Positions 26,602-35,517 of a stretch of 64,000 nt of DNA are shown one piece after another. A model generated the notes under the pieces. The model searched no databases. It was given only the letters and a program-made list of their open reading frames with translations, and was not told the DNA's origin. The DNA is taken from positions 80,736 to 144,735 of the forward strand of contig CAYZRS010000004.1 in NCBI GenBank assembly GCA_964480915.1. Direction: 5' to 3'. The stretch comes from CAWGCE01 sp964480915 (lineage in GTDB: Bacteria; Planctomycetota; Planctomycetia; Pirellulales; Pirellulaceae). The stretch's first letter is position 1. Each line of letters opens with the position of its first letter. Made by a program: the position numbers and the translations under genes.

Positions 26602-28890
26602 ATGGTACTTAACACTTCTAGGCCTTTATCCTGTCTCGGGAGAACTAAGTTGACTGCCCTTCGCAACGGTTTCCGTGTAATTGCGATCATTGCTGTTTTC
26701 ACCAATCCGGCCATTTGCCGAGGACAGTCAGTCGCTCGCCAGTGGAACGAAGCGCTGATGGATGCGATTCGCATCGACTTTCCAGCGCCGACAGTGCATT
26801 CCCGCAATCTCTACCACACGTCGGCCGCGATGTACGATGCTTGGGCCGCTTTTGATCCAATCGCCAGCGGCCATTTTTATCAAGACAAGCACTACGCCGC
26901 CGACCAAGTGGCGGCCCGCGATGAAGCGATCAGCTACGCCGCGTACCGGGTCCTTTCCGCAAGGTATCAATTGGCAGACAACCCGACCGGGTCTCAAGTT
27001 CTGTTTGACAAAGTCATGAACCAGCTCGGATTCGACCCGAGCAATACGACGTTGGTGGGCAATTCGGCGGCCGCTATTGGCAATCGCATCGCCGATCAAA
27101 TCCTTACGACCACTTTGGATGACGGTTCGAATGAAGCCAACGGTTACATCGACAACACAAACTACGTCCCGTCGAATGCCCCGATGGTCGTTGACTATCC
27201 GGGCGTTTTGACACCCGACGCTCCGCCGCTTGGCGCCCCCAACCGTTGGCAACCGCTTTTCCTTGATTCGGCAACCACACAGAACGGCCTTGAAGGGGAA
27301 TCACTCCAGGAATACATCGGACCTCACTGGGGAAACGTCACGACATTCGCACTCGGGAAAAATGGCGAGGAAGGTCAATTCAGTTGGTCGAGCGTCGACC
27401 CAGGCCCGCCACCTCTACTCGATGGCATCGGAGATGCCGAGTACCGCAGCGATACGCGACTGGTCATTCGCTATAGCAACTCGCTCGACCCCACCCAAGG
27501 TCCTGGAAGTACGATGATGAATTTGTCGCCAAGCGTCGCCGGCAATCGACCGCTGGGCACGCATGATGACAATGGATATGCCGTGAATCCAGTGACCGGT
27601 GCCCCGTATGAAGACAACATGGTGCGGACGGCCGACTATGGCAGGATCCTAGCCGAGTTTTGGGCAGACGGACCGAATTCGGAAACACCTCCCGGGCACT
27701 GGAACGTGTTGGCCAATGAAATCTCTGAACACCCTTTGCTTGCCAAGCGAGTCGGCGGCGTTGGCGAGGTCGTTGGGGATCTCGAATGGGACGTCAAACT
27801 TTACTTGGCGCTTAATGGTGCTCATCACGACGCGGCGGTAGCGGCCTGGGGAACAAAACGTGAGTACGATTACGTCCGCCCCATCACGAAAATTCGCTAC
27901 CAAGGCTCCTTAGGTCAAGCTTCCGATCCAAACCTCGCTTCCTACCATCCCGACGGACTACTCTTAGAAACCGATTTGGTCGAGATCATCACAACGGAAT
28001 CGATCGCGGTCGGCGGTCGGCACCACAACGCGCTGCTCAACGCCAACCTCGATTCTGACGGAAATGTCGTGTCGCATTTTACGCCTGCGGAAATGGTCGG
28101 GAAAATTGTCATCAACGCCTGGAATCACGAACCGGCAGACCCGGAAACGGAATTGAGCGGCATCGACTGGATTTTGGCCGAGAATTGGGTGCCTTACCAA
28201 GACGACAACTTTGTGACACCCGCTTTCGCCGCCTACGTTTCGGGACACAGTACTTTTAGTCGGGCGGCCGCGGAAGTTTTGGCTCAGTTCACCGGAAGTG
28301 AATATTTCCCAGGCGGTTTGGGCGAGCAGACGTTTGAAGTCGATTGGTTGGAATTCGAACAAGGTCCGTCATCAGAAATAACGCTGCAGTGGGCGACGTA
28401 TTTTGACGCTGCAGATGAAGCGGGCATTTCACGTTTGTGGGGCGGAATCCACGTCCCGGCCGATGATTTTGCCGGCCGCGTCATGGGGTCGACCATCGGC
28501 AAGACGGCCACCGAGTCAGCATTAGACTTATTCATTAGTTCAGCGCTCAGCTGGCACAATCAGGTGAAGTCAACCGACACAGATTTTGACAATGTCGTTT
28601 CGCCCATTGATGCGCTGTTGGTCATCAACGAATTGACCGCCCATGAATTTAGCAACGCCGACACCGGCCTGTTGGACGAGATTTCTGGAATTCCGCCGGG
28701 TGGGTTTCTCGACGTGAATGACGACGGAATCATCTCTCCGACCGACGCCATCATCGTGATCAATGAGCTGAATGGAATCAACGCACCGGCAGGCGCACTC
28801 GTACAGCCCGTACCAGAACCAGCCAATCTCGCGTGGCTCTTCTTTTTGGCCACGATCGGGATCGGGTCAAGCATTCGATCGAAGCATTGA
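26602..28890 (+). CDS. Second secreted vanadium-type haloperoxidase, different dockerin, PEP-CTERM
   Basis: Paralogue of the protein at 18371, closely similar through the catalytic part (same QSVARQWNE start of the mature chain, KREYDYVRP, VSGHSTFSRAAAE, SRLWGGIHVPADD). The ATG at 26602 gives a long leader; a TTG at 26650 preceded by GGGAGA would give a tighter 26-residue signal peptide and may be the true start. Reading further upstream runs into the terminator at 26368-26419 and is rejected. The C-terminus differs from its paralogue: the dockerin-like pair is of the SPIDALLVINEL / SPTDAIIVINEL type, then PVPEPANLAWLFFLATIGIG as PEP-CTERM. Reaction inferred from the vanadate-site motifs: halide oxidation by peroxide, or phosphate ester hydrolysis. 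Confidence 0.86.
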   Translation: MVLNTSRPLSCLGRTKLTALRNGFRVIAIIAVFTNPAICRGQSVARQWNEALMDAIRIDFPAPTVHSRNLYHTSAAMYDAWAAFDPIASGHFYQDKHYAADQVAARDEAISYAAYRVLSARYQLADNPTGSQVLFDKVMNQLGFDPSNTTLVGNSAAAIGNRIADQILTTTLDDGSNEANGYIDNTNYVPSNAPMVVDYPGVLTPDAPPLGAPNRWQPLFLDSATTQNGLEGESLQEYIGPHWGNVTTFALGKNGEEGQFSWSSVDPGPPPLLDGIGDAEYRSDTRLVIRYSNSLDPTQGPGSTMMNLSPSVAGNRPLGTHDDNGYAVNPVTGAPYEDNMVRTADYGRILAEFWADGPNSETPPGHWNVLANEISEHPLLAKRVGGVGEVVGDLEWDVKLYLALNGAHHDAAVAAWGTKREYDYVRPITKIRYQGSLGQASDPNLASYHPDGLLLETDLVEIITTESIAVGGRHHNALLNANLDSDGNVVSHFTPAEMVGKIVINAWNHEPADPETELSGIDWILAENWVPYQDDNFVTPAFAAYVSGHSTFSRAAAEVLAQFTGSEYFPGGLGEQTFEVDWLEFEQGPSSEITLQWATYFDAADEAGISRLWGGIHVPADDFAGRVMGSTIGKTATESALDLFISSALSWHNQVKSTDTDFDNVVSPIDALLVINELTAHEFSNADTGLLDEISGIPPGGFLDVNDDGIISPTDAIIVINELNGINAPAGALVQPVPEPANLAWLFFLATIGIGSSIRSKH

Positions 28891-28905
28891 TGCGCGAGCG
28901 AAAGA

Positions 28906-30090
28906 CTATTTCTTGACGAACGTGTCGACAACCGACGGTCGACCATAAAGGAAACCCTGCCCCAGGCAGAAACCCATTTGCACGAGCGTTTCGTGCTCTT
29001 CCTTTGTCTCGACACATTCGGCTAGCGATTTGATCCCCAGCTTCTCTACCATTTGCACGAGCGTGGCGACAACTTCTTGTCGGCTGGGTGATGCACGATC
29101 GATTCCCTGGATCAGTTGCTTGTCAAACTTCAAGAAATCAGGCCTTACTTCGCTCAACTCAACCAAGCGAGCCTGCCCAGCACCGAAGTCGTCAAAAGCG
29201 ACACCAATGTTGAGATCGATCAGCCCATCGCGAAGCTCGCGGATCATTTCTGGGTTCGTAACCGCCGCCTCGTGGATTTCTAAAGTAATGCGGTGATCAG
29301 GAACGCTCTTGCGAACTTCCGTGAGCGATTCAAACAGCCCAGGTTGACTTAGCTCAGTCGGATGCGTGTTGACGAAAATATTGCTTTCCAAAGGTAGCGC
29401 CCGAGCTGCTTCCAGCCCACTCTTCCGAAGGATTCGACTTAACTCAGATTCGAGATTGAATTGAGCTGCCGTCGAGAACATTTCGGCCGGCGTTGATAAT
29501 CCGAACAGGCGGCTGCGGCCAAGCACTTCATAGCCAAAGTCGCCATATTCTTCGCCCATCAAAATGATCGGTTGAAAGAAGGGAACGACCGCCGCTTCGC
29601 TGATCAGTCTTTCGAACTGCATCATCGAGAGAGCGCGGCCCCCGGCATCGGCCTGGATCGTTCCAGACTCGACCGTGGCATCGGACTCTTGGCCAACTCG
29701 CATCACGACGGTCGCGAACTGAACGATATCTCCATCTTTCAATTCGACCGGCTCTGCTTCGAGGCGTTGACCGTTGACATAAGTACCGTTCGTGCTGCCT
29801 AAATCTCGCACAAACAGAACTTGGTCTTCAACAAACACTTCTGCGTGATTGCTAGAAACGCAATCGCAGGGCAGTGTCAAATCGGCATCACCTTTACGAC
29901 CAACCCGAAACGGGAAGCTCGTAATGCTGGTCCTTCTTACTGGACCTTCGCCATCTGGCTGTCCCGAGAAGAACCAAACAAAGGGCTCAAGGCATAGATT
30001 ATCTAAACTGTCCACGCGAAACTCGATTTTCTCTTTGAACTCTATTCTTGCGAATAGAGGTTTCCTCCCCCTTATCGTGTGACACCACAC
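28906..30090 (-). CDS. FHA-EAL protein, putative c-di-GMP phosphodiesterase
   Basis: A 394-residue cytoplasmic protein joining a phosphothreonine-binding FHA domain (about 55-130; GRKGDADL, SSNHAEV, DLGSTNGTYVNG) to an EAL domain (about 160-394). EAL catalytic features are kept in outline: ExLxR as EVLGR, FVNTHP for the Asn ligand, LEIHE, FDDFGAG, FLKFDK and AECVET. So it can be expected to hydrolyse c-di-GMP to pGpG, although the name-giving EAL reads EVL. The FHA part would connect it to one of the Ser/Thr kinases. The start is a GTG at 30090; another GTG at 30015 is possible. It converges on the haloperoxidase gene, 15 nt apart. Confidence 0.88.
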   Translation of the reverse strand: MWCHTIRGRKPLFARIEFKEKIEFRVDSLDNLCLEPFVWFFSGQPDGEGPVRRTSITSFPFRVGRKGDADLTLPCDCVSSNHAEVFVEDQVLFVRDLGSTNGTYVNGQRLEAEPVELKDGDIVQFATVVMRVGQESDATVESGTIQADAGGRALSMMQFERLISEAAVVPFFQPIILMGEEYGDFGYEVLGRSRLFGLSTPAEMFSTAAQFNLESELSRILRKSGLEAARALPLESNIFVNTHPTELSQPGLFESLTEVRKSVPDHRITLEIHEAAVTNPEMIRELRDGLIDLNIGVAFDDFGAGQARLVELSEVRPDFLKFDKQLIQGIDRASPSRQEVVATLVQMVEKLGIKSLAECVETKEEHETLVQMGFCLGQGFLYGRPSVVDTFVKK

Positions 30091-30341
30091 GATCCGCCTA
30101 GGAACAGCGGGTCTTCCTAACGATAGGTTACAAAAAACATCGTCCGTGAAGAGTGGTGAGTTTTTTTGAAAAAGCGATCAAAGCGACGGACCGTCTGACT
30201 GCGAAAAGATCGTTTCAACCCTCACGACGGGAACATTCAAAACAGTCGGCGAAGTCTTAACGAGTCAACTTGAACGGTCCGACGTTGAATAGATAGCTCG
30301 AATTCCCTTACCGCTGCGCAATCCTCCAATCGACCTGGCCC

Positions 30342-31973
30342 ATGAACCACTCCGAAGAACCAAGACGTGGCGAAGAGCTTTTGGCAGCTATTTTGTCCGA
30401 AGAGAGCTTCCGCCCCTTCGAACCGAGCGAGCTGCGGGACACTGGCTTACCAGAATCTTTGATCGAATCGCTCATCGTCAAGAGGTTGGCCTTGGTCGGG
30501 ATGGCCACCGGTCGAAAACTGTCGGAGTTTATTTGCCTGCCATTCCACGTCGTGGGACAAGTGCTACATACGCTTCGTGAACGCCGGACCGTTGTTCACA
30601 AGGGTTCAGCGCCGCTCAACGATTACACCTATGCATTGACGGAACAGGGACGCGACCGTGCCACCGTTTTTTCAGAAGCCTGCAGCTACGTCGGCCCGGC
30701 TCCCGTCCCGCTACTCGACTATGTCCTTTCGGCAGAGGCTCAGACCATTCGCGCCGAATCGCCGCGACGTCAGCAGCTGCAACAAGCGTTCAGTGACATT
30801 ACGGTCGACGCGACGCTGTTTGAAAGCTTGGGGCCCGCCATTAACTCGGGTGCTGGCCTATTCCTTTATGGAGAACCGGGAAACGGGAAATCGACGCTCG
30901 CCAAACGCATCACCATGTGTTTTGGTCAGCAGATCTGGATCCCTTCGGCCATCTATGAAGATGGCCAAATCATTAAGCTATTCGATGCCGCCTTTCACAA
31001 GTTAGCTTCTGAAAGCGAACAATCCATCATCAAGTCGGCCTCCTATGATCGCCGTTGGCTAAAAATCCAACGACCAACCGTCGTTGTCGGTGGTGAACTT
31101 ACGATGGATGCGTTGGAAATCCGACATGACCCGCATAGCAAAGTGAGCGAGGCGCCCTTGCAGATGAAAAGCAACTGCGGCTGCTTGCTGGTGGACGATT
31201 TCGGTCGCCAGCGCATCGATCCGACAGAGCTGCTTAATCGATGGATCATTCCGCTCGAAGCGAGAATCGACTTCCTGACGCTCTCCACAGGTAAGAAGAT
31301 TCAGGTCCCCTTTGAACAATTGATCATCTTTTCGACGAATTTAGAACCGAACGACCTGGCCGACGAAGCTTTTCTGCGACGCATTCCCTACAAAGTCGAA
31401 ATTGGAAATCCGAGCGCCGACGAATTCCATCGCTTGTTCGAATTGTGTGCTCCTGGATTCGACTGTGAGTATGTGCCTGGCGCCGTGGAGTACTTGCTGA
31501 AGAACCACTATCAACAAGCGAATCGACCCTTGAGGCGATGTCACCCGCGCGATCTGCTCAGTCAAATCAGAAACTACTGTGTCTACAACGACTTGCCAAT
31601 CGAGATGCGAGATGAGTACTTTGACAAGGTCGTGCAAAGCTACTTCACGATGATTCAAAAACCGGCTGCCAGGGCGGCTAGTCAGCCCACAAATCCGCAT
31701 CAAAAGAAGAGGCCGCCGGCAGCCAATCCACCAGCGCGAAAACCGGCTGCCCCCGCGAAACGCCCTCCACACAAATCGGCGCCGGTGGCGACCCAACGTT
31801 CGGGCCCGATTGCCGTTGGCTCTGGAGCGAACCCCAATCCCCGCAAATCGGCGCCCGTCGCGACGCAACGTTCCGGGCCGCTTGCCGTGAGCCGTGGTGC
31901 AAATCCGAAACCGTCAGCCCCCTTGGCAGCTCCGCCAAGCAAACCGGCAATTCCCCGGCAAACGCCCAAGTAG
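30342..31973 (+). CDS. AAA-family ATPase with N-terminal winged helix and disordered tail
   Basis: A 543-residue protein, ATG at 30342. Residues 20-110 resemble a winged helix region (LPFHVVGQVLHTLRERR, ALTEQGRDRA). The ATPase core has Walker A GEPGNGKST at 177-185, Walker B LLVDD at 282-286, a sensor-1-like FSTNL and an arginine-finger-like FLRRIPYKVEIG. From about 445 the chain is Pro/Ala/Lys-rich and includes two perfect-length 24-residue repeats. I do not recognise a named family; it resembles planctomycete AAA proteins annotated only as ATP-binding. It precedes a kinase-tubulin fusion by 210 nt on the same strand, which suggests a joint task, perhaps remodelling of a filament. That is inference. 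Confidence 0.8.
   Translation: MNHSEEPRRGEELLAAILSEESFRPFEPSELRDTGLPESLIESLIVKRLALVGMATGRKLSEFICLPFHVVGQVLHTLRERRTVVHKGSAPLNDYTYALTEQGRDRATVFSEACSYVGPAPVPLLDYVLSAEAQTIRAESPRRQQLQQAFSDITVDATLFESLGPAINSGAGLFLYGEPGNGKSTLAKRITMCFGQQIWIPSAIYEDGQIIKLFDAAFHKLASESEQSIIKSASYDRRWLKIQRPTVVVGGELTMDALEIRHDPHSKVSEAPLQMKSNCGCLLVDDFGRQRIDPTELLNRWIIPLEARIDFLTLSTGKKIQVPFEQLIIFSTNLEPNDLADEAFLRRIPYKVEIGNPSADEFHRLFELCAPGFDCEYVPGAVEYLLKNHYQQANRPLRRCHPRDLLSQIRNYCVYNDLPIEMRDEYFDKVVQSYFTMIQKPAARAASQPTNPHQKKRPPAANPPARKPAAPAKRPPHKSAPVATQRSGPIAVGSGANPNPRKSAPVATQRSGPLAVSRGANPKPSAPLAAPPSKPAIPRQTPK
31770..31913 (+). repeat. Two tandem 72-nt repeats in the AAA ATPase tail
   Basis: Units 31770-31841 and 31842-31913 encode H/R-KSAPVATQRSGP-(I/L)-AV followed by GANPxP, 24 codons each. 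The basic, Pro-rich repeats are probably disordered. Confidence 0.85.
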
Positions 31974-32183
31974 CGATTCAGCAGATTGTGACGACTACTT
32001 GCAGCATCGGCCCTCACCCGGCCCGTCTCGGTATCGGTTAGTCCGATAATTCGGGAACTTCTAACCCGTGAGATTTCTGACGGCAAAGACAAGTGCGCAG
32101 TTTTTGAAAGCTAGACTTCACAGATATCGGATGCTCCTTGCGCCGACCTATCAGCATACATATAGAGACTCTGGAGTTTTCCC

Positions 32184-35100
32184 GTGGCAACTGAACGTCT
32201 TGATACATCGAAACCCCTTCTCGGGTACATGCTTAAGGAACGCATCGGCGCTGGCGGTTACGGCGAAGTATGGTCGGCAGAAGCACCAGGAGGCATCGCG
32301 AAAGCGGTGAAGCTGGTTTATGGCTACCACGATGAGAACAGAGCTCAAGGCGAATTGAAGGCGTTAAATCGAGTTCGCGAACTTCGCCACCCGTTCCTCT
32401 TGTCGTTGGAACGTATCGAAGTTGTCGACGGTCAGTTGATCGTCGTGACGGAGCTTGCCGACAAGAGCCTGAAAGATCACTACGATGAGTGCGTCGATGA
32501 TGGCCAAGCGGGCATTCCACGCGATGAACTTTTGAAGTACATCGGCGAGGCGGCAGAGGCACTCGACTACATCAGCAACGAGCATCAGCTACAGCACTTA
32601 GACGTCAAACCGGAGAACCTACTGATGGTGAGTGGCCATATCAAAGTGGCCGACTTCGGACTCGTCAAAGAATTGCAAGATACGAATCAGTCGCTGATGA
32701 CGGGACTCACACCGATCTACGCACCTCCAGAGTTGTTTGACGGTCGTCCTAGCCGGACCAGCGATCAATACAGCCTGGCGATTGTCTATCAGGAAATGCT
32801 GACGGGGACGCGTCCGTTTAGTGGCAGCACCGCCGCTCAACTAGCATCACAGCACATGAACGCCCGGCCACGACTTTCGTCGTTGCCGCGTGGCGACCAA
32901 GCCGTGATTTTGCGGGCGCTTTCCAAAGACCAGGATCTGCGCTTTGAAAACTGCGCCGAAATGGTGGCCGCGTTAACAAAACGCAAAGCCAACCAAGCTA
33001 GAAAGCGCAAACCGACAACGCGTGTCACTTCGAGCAACACGTCTGTACTGGGTGACAGTACGCTCGAACGCTACATCACCGCGGCCGAAGTAAAGCAACT
33101 AGAACCGATCGCCGTCGAACGGTCAGAAGCGTCGGTTGTCCCGACGCTGTTTATCGGTGTCGGTCAAACCGGTACCAACGTCATCAAATCATTAAGGCAG
33201 AAATTAAGAGAACAAATTGGCCTGGACGACGACTACCCGGCCTTCAGTTTCCTCTGCCTGGATACGGATGAGCGCGATTTGATGGCATCGTGCACCACGA
33301 GTGGCGGACCATTGAAAGTTTCCGATACCCTGCCCATCCCGCTTCGCAAGCCAGAAGAGTATCGTGATCAGGGTTCGCTGCATCATTCTTGGTTGAGCCG
33401 ACGTTGGATCTACAACGTTCCTCGCAGCCTTCGAACCGAGGGCATCCGGCCATTAGGGCGACTGGCATTCGCTGATCACCACGAGAAAATCTTTCAACAA
33501 CTTCACGAACGATTGGAAGAAATCACCAAACCAGAATTGTTGGCCCAAACAGCGGAAACACTTGCCCTGGATCCTGTCGGTTCGAGAGCTCGCGCTTTCG
33601 TTATTGGTTCCATCGCCGGTGGCGTCGGCAGCGGCATGATTCTCGATCTGGCCTACGCGGTACGGACCGTCCTCTTGGAACAGGGCATTCCGGATGAAGA
33701 CGTTATCGGCATCCTGATGCATTCAACCGGCCGCTCGGCAACAGAACGAGACCTGACGGTCGCCAACACCTGTGCCTTCCTGAGCGAGATGAATCACTTT
33801 TCGAGCATGGCCGGCTATCCGGGCGACGAAACGTGCAATCTACCGCCGTTCGAAGAAGACAGTGAACCATTCTCTTCCAGCTACGTTGTCCATTTGGGTG
33901 ACGACCTGAATCAGCGGGAATACGACAACTCCATTGATGAAATATCCGAGTATCTGTACCTGAATGCGGCCTCGCCCTGCGGCAGTTATTTCGATGAATG
34001 CCGACGAGACAATAGTGCTACAAATCGCCTACGCACTTTTAGCGTCCGTACGGCAACGTTTTCAGATGGTCACACCGGCGTATCAGGCACCGACCTGTCC
34101 CGCTTGGCTTTGCAGTCTTGGACCGCTGAGTACGAACCCGACCATAAGTATCCCAAGAGATCGGAAACAGCGCAAACGCTCTTAACCGAGCAACAGCTCA
34201 CGATCAGCGGTCTGACGTCACGAGCCAACGTCATGATCGAGTCACGATTGCAGACTCGCCCCGACGAATACTTGGCCAACATCGTCCGCGAAGCAATGCA
34301 ACAGACTCAAAATTGCGAAACCGAAACACCGGGTCAAAACCTAATGCAAAACGTTTCGCAATTGATCGCTCATGTATTCCAATGTTTCCCCTATGACGAA
34401 TCGGAAAACCTCTGTTCCAATTCGCCAACTTGGGCTGCCGACGCCATCCGGGTTTTCGCAAAGAAAAGCTGCCAGCCATTGTTGGAAGCGCTCGAACAAC
34501 ACATGAACGAACCGGGCGTTCGCTTTGCGGGCGCAAACACACTGCGATACTGCCTCGTTGAACAACTGCGGATCACCGCTGCAGAGCTGCATGACGCGCG
34601 GCAGAAGAACTTGCAGAAACTCATGGCCGCCGAAAAGGTGCTTTGCGGAGGTCAGGAAGAACCGATTCTAGACGCTCGCGGTCTGGCCAACGTCGTTAGC
34701 GAATACGCTCAGCGGCGACTGGCGGAAATGATTCTGTTCGCAAGTGAACAGCTCGCACTCACGACCATCAACCTGCTGGACGAGAAGGGTCGAGACATGG
34801 AGTCCTACTCCAACTCACTCGCGTCCTGCCTCAAGCAATTTGAAGATGCCGTGCCGATTTCCGACGTCTCTGTCATGGATCCCGAGCACATCGAAGAGTT
34901 ACTTACGCAAATCGATCGTCAGCTCGACGCTCAACTTTACATTCAGTACGACGGCTTGCTACCTTTCTTAGAAGTCATGAACGAATCGCGTCGCAACGAA
35001 ATGCTGAACATGCTACACAATGCGGCTTGCCGAGCTTCACGTCATATTCGTCGTACAGCCGACCTGGAAACGGCGCTATCGAAATCGGGTATCGTCGGTG

Positions 35101-35432
35101 AAGCGGCTGCCGATTGGATCGAAAAACATATGGGTGGCGCCGCACCTGCACTTTCATCTTGCGGTGGTGCGAGCCGCCTCCTGCTGGCCGTTCCTGACCG
35201 CTCGCAGCCGAATCAAATCGGTGAGTGGGTCCAAGATCGACTTGGCGAACCGCCTACGATCGTGCCGGCAACAAGTGGCAATCTTGTCTTGTGTCACGAA
35301 ATCGAAAACGTACCGCTCGGAAATATGGTGTATCAGTTCTTCTGCCAACACCCGGAATCGATCGAGTATGTTTCACGAATCCACACACGTGTCGATGTCG
35401 ATTGGTCGCCACTGTCGCCCAATGCGACCTGA
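32184..35432 (+). CDS. Ser/Thr protein kinase fused to a tubulin/FtsZ-like domain
   Basis: A 1082-residue protein starting at GTG 32184. Residues 10-275 are a Hanks-type kinase: GAGGYGEVW, K43, HLDVKPENLL (D140), DFG at 157-159, and a PIYAPPE activation segment end. A short basic linker follows. From about 315 a tubulin_2-like domain begins: FIGVGQTGTNVIKSL (nucleotide loop, about 325), FLCLDTDERDL, and GSIAGGVGSGM (about 479), which matches the tubulin GGGTGSG signature with V for T. The rest is a long helical region without clear motifs. No transmembrane helix or PASTA repeats, so cytoplasmic. FtsZ-like families of this kind have been proposed to act in membrane remodelling. A kinase joined to such a GTPase suggests phosphorylation-controlled filament assembly, not shown here. 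Confidence 0.87.
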   Translation: MATERLDTSKPLLGYMLKERIGAGGYGEVWSAEAPGGIAKAVKLVYGYHDENRAQGELKALNRVRELRHPFLLSLERIEVVDGQLIVVTELADKSLKDHYDECVDDGQAGIPRDELLKYIGEAAEALDYISNEHQLQHLDVKPENLLMVSGHIKVADFGLVKELQDTNQSLMTGLTPIYAPPELFDGRPSRTSDQYSLAIVYQEMLTGTRPFSGSTAAQLASQHMNARPRLSSLPRGDQAVILRALSKDQDLRFENCAEMVAALTKRKANQARKRKPTTRVTSSNTSVLGDSTLERYITAAEVKQLEPIAVERSEASVVPTLFIGVGQTGTNVIKSLRQKLREQIGLDDDYPAFSFLCLDTDERDLMASCTTSGGPLKVSDTLPIPLRKPEEYRDQGSLHHSWLSRRWIYNVPRSLRTEGIRPLGRLAFADHHEKIFQQLHERLEEITKPELLAQTAETLALDPVGSRARAFVIGSIAGGVGSGMILDLAYAVRTVLLEQGIPDEDVIGILMHSTGRSATERDLTVANTCAFLSEMNHFSSMAGYPGDETCNLPPFEEDSEPFSSSYVVHLGDDLNQREYDNSIDEISEYLYLNAASPCGSYFDECRRDNSATNRLRTFSVRTATFSDGHTGVSGTDLSRLALQSWTAEYEPDHKYPKRSETAQTLLTEQQLTISGLTSRANVMIESRLQTRPDEYLANIVREAMQQTQNCETETPGQNLMQNVSQLIAHVFQCFPYDESENLCSNSPTWAADAIRVFAKKSCQPLLEALEQHMNEPGVRFAGANTLRYCLVEQLRITAAELHDARQKNLQKLMAAEKVLCGGQEEPILDARGLANVVSEYAQRRLAEMILFASEQLALTTINLLDEKGRDMESYSNSLASCLKQFEDAVPISDVSVMDPEHIEELLTQIDRQLDAQLYIQYDGLLPFLEVMNESRRNEMLNMLHNAACRASRHIRRTADLETALSKSGIVGEAAADWIEKHMGGAAPALSSCGGASRLLLAVPDRSQPNQIGEWVQDRLGEPPTIVPATSGNLVLCHEIENVPLGNMVYQFFCQHPESIEYVSRIHTRVDVDWSPLSPNAT

Positions 35433-35517
35433 GCATGCCCCAAACTGGCCACACGCGAAAGCCACACCGGCCGCGGAACTGGATCGGTAAGGCGGCTCGC
35501 CTAAGGCCGGCTCTGAA

